Positions 13,411-30,399 are shown, counted from the first letter of the stretch. The stretch is DNA of 64,000 nucleotides from Glandiceps talaboti (GCF_964340395.1 NC_135549.1:19741342-19805341); one strand, 5' to 3'. Program-made: numbers and translations. The notes: generated from the sequence alone by a model not told the origin.

Positions 13411-16400
13411 TTTTAATTTCGAAAAAGATTGGATAAGTGAAAAGCTCCCATTTCAAAATTAACTATTGCAATTCAACCTTAACAATCATTGTAAGTAAAT
13501 AAATAAATAAATGAAAACTATATTTGTTATTATGCACGTTTACAAATCACAAATTGCATTCACTATACGAATACTGACACCAAGTCCTAGTCTGTTATGA
13601 TGAGATATGGTATGCTATTATGGTATGTATATTTAATGTACAGTACCCTACGATACAAACTGGAATGCGCTGAATATTGACATCCTAAATAAACAATCGT
13701 AATTTTGTAAATGTGTATGAAAGATCCAGAAAGGTACTCGGAAACATTTAGGTAATTGTGATCAAAACGTTTACTGTGAATACTATTGTGTCAAAAAAGA
13801 AACCCTGGATCCACACTTTTCCCGGATATTACATTTCCTTTAATGCATACCTTCAAAATTATATAAGCCCTATGTTTAACGCTAACAGACATTTTGAAGA
13901 TGGAAATAACAACCAATACATCAAATGAGAAAATTCACATTTACTTTGCATTCTGCGATAGCGAATGATCTCATTATAGATAAACATATGTATCAACAGC
14001 GTGATATATAACTGTTCCTATAAATATTGTGATAGCGAGCAACAAATCATATTTTTCTATTTTGTATCAATATGTATTGGCAATGTATCTTGCAACCTGG
14101 CATTAATTCTGTGTAACATGTCGACATCTTACAAAATAATACATAAGAAATAAAACACTTATTGAAGGGATAGACAATCATGTTTATTTTTCATTTACAA
14201 GGATTTGACAGTCAGGCAATCAATAACGACCAACTAGTGTGATGATTAAAAAGAATCGTTTTTACGGAAAGCCACATCATTTTTCAAAGTATGTTTACGG
14301 TGCGCAACCAAAGTGTTATGGTTGGAAGGTGAAATCGCAAATGCAAGCTTTGATTGCAAGACATCAGTGACAATCTGCGTAATAATTGGACGAGTGTTTC
14401 AGCAAGTTGAATCTGCGATAAATAAATTGCGTTTGGGTCTGTTGGCGTTTGTTTGACATTTATGCATGTGCGATAATAGTTTCATACAGCTTACGTGCAA
14501 TGTATTCAGGAGTAGTGAATTCGTAGACTTTTTCACCATTCTGGTCCTAAAAATGGTAAAACCGTACAATGCCATACATAAGTTTGCACGTTTGCGTACT
14601 ATATACTCATAGTTTTAAACCCCCAGCTTTGTCCATGATTGTACGACATGTAGATATGGTTATACGTCTTCTCTTTGCAAATGTGAAAACAATATTCTAC
14701 AACATATTCAACTATTTCAATAACGTTAAATTATGAACAATTTAGCGATGTGAACGTTTGGAGTGTATATAACTGAACAATGATTGGAATAATACTTGAA
14801 AGGAGCTATGTTTATATTTACGTGTATTTGTATATAGTACCTTGCATACATGAACAACATGTCTAAACACGAAATATGTACCTATATTCAAACATTTGCA
14901 AAGTATTAATGTTATTTCCTCATTTTCTGCAGAATCGACTGATGTTGGTAGATTAGCAAAAATATTTTGTCATTATTCATGTTAACGCGTTTTGCATTGA
15001 GCATTGTTCTGGGCAGGGTGCAACATACTCCACCTACAACTAAGAGCGGGATTTTTATGGAAAGTGTAGAGTATGCTACATCGTTGTCATTGAACCAGTC
15101 ATCAATTTTTTTCATTGTGTAGTTTTCAGATGTGTCAATAATTGCACTTTATTGTGTATCACCACTATTATGCAATAAGTCACCCAACCTCCACAAGGTT
15201 GTTGTGTATGATCATGAGTGGAGATTTGATATCAACATTTGTTTTGACTAAAGCATAACATGTTTTCACATATATAGTAATAAAATATTGCAATGAGAGT
15301 CTCAAACGTACTACGGACTCAATAAATCGGCGCCCTGGCACTTACTGAGCGGCGTTTTCAAAGGTAAAAACTAAATGTTCTTTCAATTATAACGATGTTG
15401 CCTAGACTACACTTTCCATACAACCCCGATCTTCGTTTTAGTTCATAATAATTTGTTTTTAGATATGTTTTTTTTTTAAAATAAAAAAGTCATTACAATT
15501 TGTCATTTCTTCCTTTGACGCAAGAGATAGCCATATAAAAGCACAAGTATGTCGTCTCGAGCACCCCCCGTTTTGGCGTGTTGATATTTTTTGCCCATGA
15601 AAAGATTTAATTTGGTATACATAGCAAACGTATTGTCTAATAGGCACGGGGAGTATGGAACGCGGTAAGGCTTACATAACGAATTTGAACGATTCCAGGA
15701 CGTGTAATCTTATCTAAGTCGATATTCACAAAGTATAAAGTCAATCTGTGAAGGGCAGCATGGCAGTAATGAGGGTTAACCAAAGGTTAAAGCAATATAT
15801 ATACCCCTGCATAATTATTTCGGATCTGCGGTGTTTATTGTCACCGACGACGACAAATAAATCACTGATTCAACACAGTGGCTATACATTTGCTGTCATT
15901 ATGCATTAAGCCATTGTCATTAAATGGTAAATTAATTCAGGCACAAAGTATTGATTACATTTCTTGTAATAATCATTGTATATCGCTAGATAAGCTCTCG
16001 GTCATGCGACATTGTGACAAACCTTTTAGCAACTAAAGTTCTGCATAATATGTATACCTTTAAGTTACTACTCATTTTTTGTTTCCGAGATAACAATAAT
16101 GATCACGATGATCGCGCCCCTACTTCCCTTATGTATAGTGTTACATGTTTCAGAGCTAAATTCTTTCCATTCAGGATATTTGGTAACTTTCGTTATGAAC
16201 TCAAAAGTGAAGTTAAAGTACATTTAAACCTTGTGCTCTACAGTGATATTCTATTTATGTAACAACATGAGTCTCCGAAATTTCAACATCGCGTATTTCG
16301 GAATTAGATCTAAATTCTACTATTTTGGCAATCTTGGCTAAGGGTCAGGAAATGTTATGTATAATTGGTGCATGGCACAGATGCTATCGACTACGTAATT

Positions 16401-17160
16401 GGGCAAACAAAATGGCATATTTATGATTAGTAACAGTTTGTACCAGGTACGATTTGAATGTTAGCAAGCTCAATATGACGTGATGGGCTCATTTTAGAAC
16501 TAGATCGTATGTATGATTTCATTTTTCTGTAAAAGTATTAATATTACACAGCTATTTTGTGGTCTTTGAGCGGATGTCTTTCATAAGACTTAAGAATACG
16601 TCATACTCTATAAATTTAAGAAAGGAAGGAGAGCGGAGACAGAGATTGGTGTCATGCAATACAATCAACCAAGTCGTTAGCTTGGCGTTCGTTGAAACTA
16701 TATATGAACGTTTCAATTCGTTATGAGTTCAGTTCAATTCAGACTTAGTCGTAGAAGAGATATGGATTGAGAAGAAACTACTTAGCCGGCTAATTCAACG
16801 TTCTGGTCTTAACTGGAACAGACTGCTGACTCACGCATATGGCCACAAAACTGATACATCTTTCAAAACTGGAAAATGTCGGCGGAAATATCCATACCTG
16901 AATGATACTCTGTATGACTGTACTTTGAATTATAAATTCATATCCACACTGTACAGGTACACGTGCAATTCACAACAGTTCCTGCAACGCAACTGTAGGC
17001 CACTCACTCCGGGTACCCACTACGTGTACAACACACTATCATAGTTGCAAAATTATATTTTATATTTAAGGTATTTTCTGAAACTTGCAGAGAACGTACT
17101 CTACTTTACGACGTGCACAAATCGCATGATAGGCAGTTCCCTTTTCCTTATTTTAGGTAG
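13411..17160. other. Unannotated AT-rich spacer
   Basis: Only short A/T runs, one TAAA-type run near 13500 and chance ORFs of up to 82 codons. No family signature, inverted repeat or RNA gene was recognised. Confidence 0.45.
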
Positions 17161-17311
17161 GATTTTGCCTGAGATCACCCGATTGTTCGTCATATCACCT
17201 CTAGTTTCAATTCGACAACATGAAATTTATTAATTTTTACGACTCGTGCCACCATATGGAAACAACACATACGGTGATACGACGAACGGAAGAGGTGATC
17301 TCAGGCAAAAA
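17161..17311. mobile_element. Short foldback element, about 150 bp
   Basis: TTTTGCCTGAGATCACC at 17163-17179 recurs in inverse at about 17294-17310. The next inner parts, GTTCGTCATATCACC and GGTGATACGACGAAC, also pair, giving arms of about 35-38 bases around a central part of about 75 bases. No ORF. Consistent with a small palindromic MITE. Confidence 0.5.
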
Positions 17312-18468
<1,157 letters not shown>

Positions 18469-18521
18469 CACACACACACACACACACACACACGTGTTAG
18501 TATATATATATATATATATAT
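18469..18521. repeat. (CA)n then (TA)n microsatellites
   Basis: (CA)n at 18469-18493 and (TA)n at 18501-18521, next to the right end of the preceding element. Confidence 0.95.
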
Positions 18522-20883
18522 TGCATACGTGATTATTATAGATTCAATACTAAAGACAGATGTAGGCATACCTAGTGGTACGCAGTGTACATTAAATTTG
18601 TCGTCTAGGTGGTATGCCGGACCGGATCAGGGCATACCGTCCTCCTCCATAAAACGCACACACAGCATAAACTATCATATTGTGTACATTTCCTCTCCTT
18701 CAAGTGCATTGCAACCTTGATTTTCGATAACCAGCAGTCACGTAGAGGTCAGACTGAGACCAAAACTCGTTAAAAATAATGACCTCCGTGAAATCGTAGG
18801 GATAGGATTTATCGCATTAGTGTGTTATACAGGTTCTCAAATACGGTGTTGAAAATCCTCCCAGTACACATATCCAACATATAATGGTCTTATATTTTGA
18901 TTGATGTGCTGGCTTCAATCACACTCGATCTGCTTTAATCTGGCAACTGCTACTTGACCTTTCAACTCGTCAACATTATTCTATCACTCGTGTTTTTTTT
19001 ATCTGATTTCAATTTGTGGTTGTACATTCTTAGCTGACACTAGAACCCGGCATCTTAAATAAAATATGTATAGACGCACGAAAACATATTCTAAAGGGAA
19101 AGTGTTCGTAATAAGCAGCTACTGTAATATATCCATTAGACACTAGTTAAATATGCATACGCCGTAGAGGTGAGTGTGTTAGTATTGGACCTGGATAAGA
19201 CTGAATTTCGAAATACTATTGCTCAGGAGCAAACCGAAATCCTTGTTCTGAACAGTTTATTTCAGTATACGATAAACAAGCAACACAATACATTGACAAT
19301 ATTAAGGCTTTAATTTGTTGACATATCTTGTTTGTTTCCATGGAAATCATTTCCATTATTAGTATTACAGGGAGACATTGCCTTGTATTATTTTCATGTT
19401 GCAGTTTTCTCACAGATAGGTGTGTGTTTTTGTGTTACACCAGTGTCAAAAGGAGAATCTGTCGCATATAGTTTCTACTTTTTTGTTTTTAAATTTGTAG
19501 ATAAAGCTGGGTGTACGTGGCCAATAACACACCACTGACTAGTTTGTTATCTTCATGGCAGTTAACTACTAGCCTGGAGGTATAAAGCTCAGCACGGGCT
19601 TTCAATGTATCAACGTTTTACAATTGTAATGATCACTATTTGCTGTTTCGATAACGAGAAGGGCGTCATGTTGCACCCAATCTTCCAGTCTCTGCTGCGA
19701 ATGCTGAATTGAATTACCACGCGTGTTCGATTTAATTATTTTGAACAGTTCAGATGGCCTTGTAAGTAGGAAAATGAGAACAATGTATGCCAAAAAGAGA
19801 GGTTCATATATTAAAAGTGCGGATGCTTCTACGATGTAATGAATATCAAACATGATTTCTTTTATAACGATACCGTAATTTTGTGAGTTAAACGCACTAT
19901 CTCTGCTCTTTGGCCCAGCATGATCTGCACGAAAATGGTTTCAATGTATTATCCAGAAACTAGTTTATACCGATGACATTCCGACCAGTTAATCAGTTCC
20001 CTGTGATTCTAGCAAGGTCATACCTCTAAATATCGCTACTTTAACAGTGACGTTCATTATTTTTTTGTCAATACAACTTGGTTTTATTTTTAATGTATTG
20101 ATGCTTAGATGTATAGTGTAGTATTGAAATAGAGTCTTTATCATATCTTGTGTGAATTTGTGAGTAACTATACATAATAAGCTTCCTGTAAACCGATTGA
20201 GACATTTGTAAAGATATCTACTACCGTGTCCTATTTGTTTTTACACCAACCAAATATCTTGATAGGTTTTTTGTTGTGCCGCACAGCGCGAGTTCAGTTT
20301 ATCATGCGCATTGACATTTGAAACAACTCGCAAGATACTAGATGGAGGGGACGGAAACTTTGTGAATTTGAGATGAACAGTCATGTTGACGTACGCTGTT
20401 ACTCTAGCTTAGCGTGTTGGCACTTTTCCAATTTTGAAAGATTTCTAAAATAACACACATGCAACTTGAATTAGTATGCTCTATAAGCATTTCGAGAGGA
20501 AACGACGTGACTGTAAAAACACATCCAAATAAATGAGAATGAACTACAAGTGGAGGATGGACATTTACCAAAAGGAATACATAATATGGAGACATTGTCC
20601 AACTTTTGTTAGTGTAGCTAACGTGAGCCGTCGTCAATTTTATGTGTCATTTGACTTTGCTGTCAATGAAATTTGTAAACACGTATTCAATGCATTACTT
20701 ATTGCTTTACGATCCAACGTAAATTCCAATTTAATAGCTTATACATTGTGTTGGTAGTCTGAGATAACAAACTCTTCCTGGCTTTGGATATTTTGTCTGA
20801 TTATCACTTCAGAGAATTCGAAGTAACTCAGACAAATAGGTGCCACGTTTTAAAAAAAGAACACATCGAAAGTTGGTAAAATT
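18522..20883. other. Unannotated spacer
   Basis: Chance ORFs of 60-85 codons only. No domain, repeat family or RNA gene was recognised. Confidence 0.45.
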
Positions 20884-21294
20884 ACAACCCTTGCACCACT
20901 TGTCTAGAAATGCTGATGATCAGTAGTAGACAATAAAAACTGACATTGTAGGTGCCTAAAATGAGTCTCCTCATCACACTATTTAAACAGACATATATTG
21001 ATACCAAATAACATGGGGTGTTTCTGAGGTAAGTTCATGTCAATTCATGTTCTTATCAGTTTGTTTGTGTTTGTGAAAGTTCGTCATATTGCCATATCTA
21101 CAGTATGACTAACATAGACAAAACTGATAAAAGTATCGCGGTGAATCCCAAAGCAGCCACTATTGTTTTTGTATCAATGTATGTCAGTTTGATAGTGTGA
21201 TAAGGAACCAGTGTTCATTGTCTACTGCTGATAAAACGAGTAGTAATCAGTAATATTACGATGCATATATACCTTTTCTGCGCAAGGGTTGTGT
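20884..21294. mobile_element. Foldback element, about 410 bp, arms about 180 bp
   Basis: ACAACCCTTGC near 20884 is answered by GCGCAAGGGTTGT near 21280. Further inwards these pairs match in inverse: CAGTAGTAGACAAT with the complement of ATTGTCTACTGCTG; ATCACACTATTTAAACAGAC with the complement of GTCAGTTTGATAGTGTGAT; and CTTATCAGTTTGTTTGTGTT with the complement of AACATAGACAAAACTGATAA. Pairing therefore runs almost to the centre (about 21090), with many mismatches and small gaps. No ORF. An old hairpin-type MITE is the simplest reading. Confidence 0.6.
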
Positions 21295-21937
21295 ACTGAT
21301 GTTTAGCAGACTAATTAAGACAAAACGTCGACGTAATTACCTTGGTCATAAGAAAAGCAATTACAAGATATGGCAACTATATGTAACTGACGATTGATGC
21401 CCGTTTATTATACTGTTTGGTAATCGTATGAACTGCATCATATTAACATTTCAAATCGAACTGTTACAACCCATCTTCATGAATTCACACTAATTATTGT
21501 ATCACCCATGGATACATTTCCTCATTCATTTTTAATTCAAACAACTCACTTGACCACTAGTCTTTCAATAAGAAACAATCCGCTTGAAGGAGACACTATT
21601 GCAAAATAGTCTAGGTTCCTTAAAGGATATTCCAATGCATGATTGTGATATACACGAGCAATTTCGTATACTATACGAGCCTTCAGCTTGTTGGATTCGT
21701 TGTCACGCATATATACTTAATTGATAACACCGTGTTTGTACTTTGCAATTGTTTAACACACCACTAGAATACCGAAAGGGCAAGAATGCAAAACAACATG
21801 CTCGAGGCATGTCATGCGTTTGGATGTCTGACCTCAAAGACATCATTTGCACCCACGACCCAACACACACACACACATGTATATGTAAAATGTCTATGCT
21901 GGAGTAAATAGTGATCAATACATATGTATGTAGAGCG
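21295..21937. other. Unannotated spacer
   Basis: No supported feature. A short (CA)n run near 21865 lies inside. Confidence 0.45.
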
Positions 21938-21974
21938 GTGTAAATATAACACAGTATCAAATAAGTTGCACATG

Positions 21975-22018
21975 AGCCGTTACACAGTGTTTCACGCTGT
22001 TGCGATCATCAGACAACT
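21975..22018 (-). ncRNA. Type I hammerhead ribozyme motif (best-preserved copy)
   Basis: Read on the minus strand: stem I strand AGUUGU, core CUGAUGA (22006-22012), stem II CGC-AACA-GCG flanked by a U on each side, core GAAA (21990-21993), stem III ACA-CUG-UGU, cleavage triplet GUA, then stem I strand ACGGCU. Stem I forms six pairs, two of them G-U. Every invariant core residue of the hammerhead is present. The predicted cut is between 21981 and 21980. The short three-base-pair stem III is the form known from Penelope-like elements. The usual G-C pair closing stem II is replaced by U/U, which may lower activity. Activity is inference. Confidence 0.65.
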
Positions 22019-22317
22019 AACGGTATAGTTCTAAGACGTTCCACATTAAAATATTTCACAAATTCCATTTCACGTGGTATGGGTGCCAAAGTGGAATTTG
22101 GTCAATACATATATATTTAATGTCGGCACTTTGATATTAATTCTGAACGTTTCATTTGATCAATTAGATTGATCATGATGCATATATTTTCTGCCAGGTA
22201 AAGGTCACACAGCTTCGTTACATATGAATGCATTGACCAACTTCCACTGTAGCACCCATATAACGTGAAACGGATTTTTTGAACTTTGAATTTGGAACTT
22301 CAAAGAACTAAACCCGT

Positions 22318-22361
22318 AGCCGTCTGATGATCTCGACACCGTGAAACATTGTGTAACAGCT
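22318..22361 (+). ncRNA. Type I hammerhead ribozyme motif, partly decayed stem II
   Basis: Stem I AGCCGU with ACAGCU (five of six pairs), core CUGAUGA at 22324-22330, core GAAA at 22343-22346, stem III ACA-UUG-UGU and cleavage triplet GUA ending at 22355. Stem II (UCUCGACACCGU) no longer forms three good pairs. It is the mirror copy of the minus-strand motif at 21975-22018 and lies just upstream of Penelope copy B in the same orientation. Confidence 0.5.
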
Positions 22362-22400
22362 CCTTTGTATCTTACTTGATACTGTATATGTGTTAAATAT

Positions 22401-22852
22401 ACACACATTTGCTACAGTACAGCACAAAGCTATTTAAACAAGTTTGGAATTTGAAGGAAAGAAACCAGCCATATATTACCAAGTGGGATATCATCACCCA
22501 AGCGGCTGCTGATACAAGTGAGACGAAACGTTGTAACCTCTGTGTAACTGAGAAACTTTGTATAATCAATGCTGAAGAGAGTATATTACTGAACAACAAA
22601 TACTCGCTCGCCAACATTATTTAGAGGTAATTAACTCCCGTAAGGAATAGTTTAGTCTTGTTACGCAATATATACATACAAATATTATGTGTATGTACCG
22701 TTTATGACAATCCCAATTTAGTTCTCTGACGATCGCTCGAAGCGCGAAACTCTGAGTAACGAATTATTGCATCCGTATTCTTTTGAATTAGTATATAATG
22801 CTCTGCTACTAATATTTGCATCGAGCACTGTTCTCTCCAGTGACACGAGACA

Positions 22853-22853
<1 letters not shown>
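22401..22853 (+). pseudogene. Penelope-like element, copy B: GIY-YIG C-terminal part and 3' tail
   Basis: The coding remnant (about 22409-22624) reads through LQYSTKLFKQVWNLKERN, WDIITQAAADTSETKRCNLC and IINAEESILLNNKYSLANI. It aligns with copy A from its HKKLQYSTEL block to its end, but lacks the segment with the family glutamate (KKSELVSKCRH in copy A), so the nuclease cannot be functional. Fusion of LLNNK to YSLAN shows an in-frame internal deletion. The 3' tail from about 22625 is shared with copy A (CCGTAAGGAATAGTTTAGTC, GTTACGCAATATAT, GACAATCCCAATTT). It then contains the hammerhead motif and a block shared with copy D (CTGCTACTAAT, TTGCATCGAGCACTG, TTCTCTCCAGT). The copy stops at a (TA)n tract. 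Confidence 0.8.
22720..22775 (+). ncRNA. Hammerhead ribozyme motif in the 3' tail of Penelope copy B
   Basis: Core CUGACGA at 22726-22732, stem II CGCU-CGA-AGCG with U and C at its base, core GAAA at 22746-22749, stem III ACU-CUG-AGU and cleavage triplet GUA ending at 22758. Stem I is weak (matches and mismatches mixed), as expected of minimal hammerheads in Penelope-like elements or of decay. Stem III uses ACU/AGU where the 21975 motif uses ACA/UGU, so pairing is kept by paired changes. A decayed relative is in copy D. Confidence 0.6.

Positions 22854-22854
<1 letters not shown>

Positions 22855-22940
<86 letters not shown>
22855..22940. repeat. (TA)n microsatellite
   Basis: About 43 TA units directly after the Penelope tail. 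Confidence 0.98.

Positions 22941-26957
<4,017 letters not shown>

Positions 26958-27049
<92 letters not shown>
26958..27049. repeat. (TA)n microsatellite
   Basis: About 46 TA units. Confidence 0.98.
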
Positions 27050-27051
<2 letters not shown>

Positions 27052-27391
27052 CACCAGATATTGTTTTAAGAGCACGACACAGTAAATATGACTTACTAAG
27101 GTATGGCTTTAATACATACACAATTCATACAATAATCAGACCTATGGATTTCGCCTACCCTTTTCACCAATATATTACGTTGTCATCAGTTACATAAAGC
27201 AACAACATTAAATCGATAGAGGGCAGTATTACGTTTGTCAGAGAACTAAATATATGTTCTTACTATTCAATGTCCACCATCTTATCAGCCTTACTCTAAT
27301 GAGCTGAAGAGGAATAAGTTAATATCTAGATTACAAGTCTGTTTATACAACCCAAACTAGTGAATTTCCTCTGAACATTTATTAGCAATAT

Positions 27392-27446
27392 CACATACAT
27401 ACATACATACATACATACATACATACATGTATACATACATACATAT
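27392..27446. repeat. (ATAC)n microsatellite
   Basis: About 13 tetranucleotide units with one ATGT interruption near 27427. Confidence 0.95.
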
Positions 27447-29154
27447 AGTGTACAAAAGAGTGTGTGGGTGACAATAAAGTGGAATATGGCGCCATACATA
27501 TTTCATTGTTTAAAGCAAATTGGCCTCAAACGTTGAAAATGGTTGTATTATTAAGTATAATGGCGATGGATATTTATATGTCACATACTGAGATAGCGCT
27601 TACAGCTATTTACATGCTACGCTAGAGTATCGCTAAACGATATGATGAAAGTGAAGTCAACACGATTTTGCAATGAAATATTGATAACTGCAATGAATGA
27701 TATGTTGTAAATATTTAGAAGTGAGAGAAGGGAATAAACTGAAATTTGACACGTTATGAAATGAAACCATGCTGAAAGATAAGATTATATATACATTTAT
27801 AGATATGGGGACATCGACAGGGAATCTCTCGATGTATTGGGATATCAATATTGTGTTATGTCATCAAAGAAATATGCTAAGACGATAATATTATATGGGG
27901 TCTGAAAGGTTTGAAAGAATTGCTTCTGGTATTAGTTCAAAGGAGGACGAACGAACCCAGTAGGTGCGTGCTGTATTTTAGCATAAACATGTCTTGTGAG
28001 ATGTACGTACAGTTACTAACACCACACCCAATGACATATAAACTGATATTGTTGCTTGGGCAGAACGTGACTATGGTTACTTTGGTGTAATTGCAGAAAA
28101 TAACAAAATCTGATACCATTTATATCCGGTTCATTTTCTTATTGACAAAGTCATATATATATATATATATACTTGCTACATTTGGGACTTTGCTTTTGGA
28201 ATTTAATGTGATCGTTGCATAAAGAATGACCCTTCTCAAAATTAATACATATATGGATGATTAAAACTGGGTTTGATTTTTGGTCAAACATTCGTCTCTT
28301 TGTAGATGGCAGCTTTGTGTTCACACATATTCATTTCCCGAGTCACCCAGCTCCAGCAGGAACCAACCGACTCTCTTCAAGTTGTCTCTTAAGCTGACTT
28401 ATTGAACACATGGTTATTAGTGTATCTAGGTATTACCCTATAAACAAGGTTTTAAAGACCAACTGTGTACACATATCTAAGTGGTTTTAAAAACTGTAAA
28501 CCAATATTCATACCGGATAGTTATAGAATTATCTTGTCATACTCAAGAAAATTAACTCTGTGCATGGAACCATCATGCAGGCAGTAAAGTGAGTATTGAA
28601 ATGCTTCAGACAAGAGTTGTTCGCCATGTTATACTAACCCAAACAGAAAGTGTTAAGGTAACTACACAGTGAAAGCCCTAGATATAAGCGAAAGTGTTCG
28701 AGACAAAACATGGCATATATAAAGTACTCGATGGAAAAGTTGACTGCCCTACCGAGAGGTACTTCAATGACATACAAAGACATCAACAGACACTCTTACT
28801 CACATATCATCCGTTTTGCATTAGTCAACGCAAAATACAAATGTAAGTACTCTTGTCATCTCTGCATACCAACTGTGACTGTCTTGCCGAGATCTGCGAC
28901 ATCTCTATTTGGCATATTCAAAGAGGAAGTTTAAAAAGCAAATCTCTCCGTTATTACCATAGTGCTGCCCACACTTCCATGCGATACACTAACGTGTGTA
29001 AAATCACGACATATACTGCCTTTTTTAAATGACATTTTAGGATAAATGGTAACGCACATTTGTGGTAGAGACAAAATACAGCAATGTATTTCACTGGCAT
29101 ACGCTATAAACACTAATACATTCCGTTGATATCGCGTTCTAAATGTATATATAA
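27447..29154. other. Unannotated spacer
   Basis: A short (TA)n at about 28151-28170 is the only clear repeat. ORFs of up to 74 codons show no family signature. Confidence 0.45.
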
Positions 29155-29644
29155 TTCAAAAACGAAGTTCTCTTCCACTTTATGTTAAGGGAAAGACATG
29201 TTTCGAACAAATCGCTTGTCCTTCTTCAATGTCTAACTGGATCTGACAGAATGATCCAAATTCGCTGGAGGTGTTGAAATGGTTAGCTTCAATATATGTA
29301 AATTCAGGTTGGAAAGTACTTGTCAGTTATGTACATCTGACGTGCCACCTGCTGTGATGTGTTACTGTAGATTGGTGCAATGTCATATATAGTTTCCTAC
29401 ATTTGCATTAAGTGACGGATTGTTGACTTTGTGCATGACCTCCAACCGTCTTATTTTACCCACGTTCTGACCTCAATCTATATATACCGAAGCTCGCATT
29501 TTCACATCTCTAGTTTACTCAATACCTTCGGCAAATTTGGATCATTCTGCCAGATCAAGTTCGACACTGAAGAAGTACGAGTGATTTGTTCAAAACGTGT
29601 TTGTTTATCAATCCAAAGTTGAAGACGAGAACTTGTGTTTGAAT
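29155..29644. mobile_element. Inverted-repeat pair next to Penelope copy C
   Basis: The left arm (29155-29280) and right arm (29521-29644) are inverse copies about 125 bases long. Shared blocks read on the minus strand of the left arm include GGATCATTCTG and GAAGAAGGACAAGCGAT, followed by GTTCGAAACATGTC. The right arm on the plus strand has GGATCATTCTG and CACTGAAGAAGTACGAGTGA, then TTGTTCAAAACGTG. Between a CTGAAGA-like box and GAAAC lies a predicted stem, GGACAA with UUGUUC around GCGAU, in the left arm. It resembles a hammerhead core but lacks the GUA cleavage site and stem III. Position just 5' of Penelope copy C suggests a Penelope terminal repeat (inference). Confidence 0.5.
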
Positions 29645-29724
29645 CTCAGTCCTTCGTGATGAATATACACAGTGTTCTGAATATATGACACGGTAAATAT
29701 AATTGTGAACTTGTCTAAGTCAAA

Positions 29725-29825
<101 letters not shown>

Positions 29826-30290
29826 CAAACGTGAATCCAGATATCATCCAGCAAAGAAGTGTATGTAAAAGCTGCACCATTCTACAATGATGCCCTGGAA
29901 AACAGCGGTTATAAGGAAAATTTAACATACATGAAAACTCCACACATAGAGAAGAAGAGAAATAACAGACAAAGAACATCATGTGGTTTAATCCGCCATT
30001 TAACAAGAGTGTTAAATCTAACATCGGCAAGATATTTATCCGTCTTATTGAGAGGCATTTCCCCCCAAACACCAAACTTCATAAGATCTTCAACAAAGGA
30101 AATCTGAAGTTAAGTTACAGTTGCATGCCGATCATGTCGAGTATTGTGAAAGCACACAACAAGTCAGTCAGTGCAGAACATACACAAAACACTAATAGAT
30201 CCTGCAGCTGTAGAGATCGCAAACAGTGTCCACTCAACGGCAACTGCCTATCAACCAAAGTATCATTCTGCTAAGACAGTGCTCTATACC
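29826..30290 (+). pseudogene. Penelope-like element, copy C: end of reverse transcriptase and linker
   Basis: The first part, in the frame of 29859, reads [20 protein letters not shown], which matches the segment after the polymerase fingers and palm of Penelope-like reverse transcriptases. A frame change near 29960-29985 leads to [20 protein letters not shown], then [14 protein letters not shown] and LKLSYSCMPIMSSIVKAHNK, the strongly conserved linker of the family. It ends with CSCRDRKQCPLNGNC, the cysteine motif just before the GIY-YIG nuclease. The nuclease itself is lost at about 30270-30290, shortly before a (TA)n tract. The polymerase active-site motifs are also absent. The 30049-30245 part aligns at nucleotide level with copy A. 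Confidence 0.85.
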
Positions 30291-30315
30291 GCAGTGGCAG
30301 AGCGTAATAGTTTTG

Positions 30316-30317
<2 letters not shown>

Positions 30318-30397
<80 letters not shown>
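30318..30397. repeat. (TA)n microsatellite
   Basis: About 40 TA units that end Penelope copy C, followed by ATAC units to about 30430. Confidence 0.98.

Positions 30398-30399
<2 letters not shown>

Larger units (their letters stand above)
21938..22400. mobile_element. Inverted-repeat element carrying a hammerhead-like motif in each arm
   Basis: The left arm (about 21938-22122) and right arm (about 22213-22400) are imperfect inverse copies about 180 bases long. Shared blocks include CAGTATCAAATAAG/CAGTATCAAGTAAG, TTACACAGTGTTTCAC/TTACACAATGTTTCAC, GATCATCAGAC, TTTCACGT and GGTGCCAAAGTGGAA/GGTGCTACAGTGGAA. A spacer of about 90 AT-rich bases separates them. Each arm, read outward from the centre, contains a CTGATGA...GAAAC...GTAAC series that folds as a type I hammerhead (listed separately). 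Penelope copy B starts immediately after the right arm. Hammerhead motifs are known in the terminal repeats (pLTRs) of Penelope-like elements, so this may be an inverted pLTR pair. The arms are not alignable with the 3' tail of copy B outside the ribozyme, so a separate family is also possible. Confidence 0.6.

Noticed and set aside
20905-20925. CTGATGATCAGTAG as a hammerhead core
   Set aside because: No GAAA box or cleavage triplet follows at the right distance.
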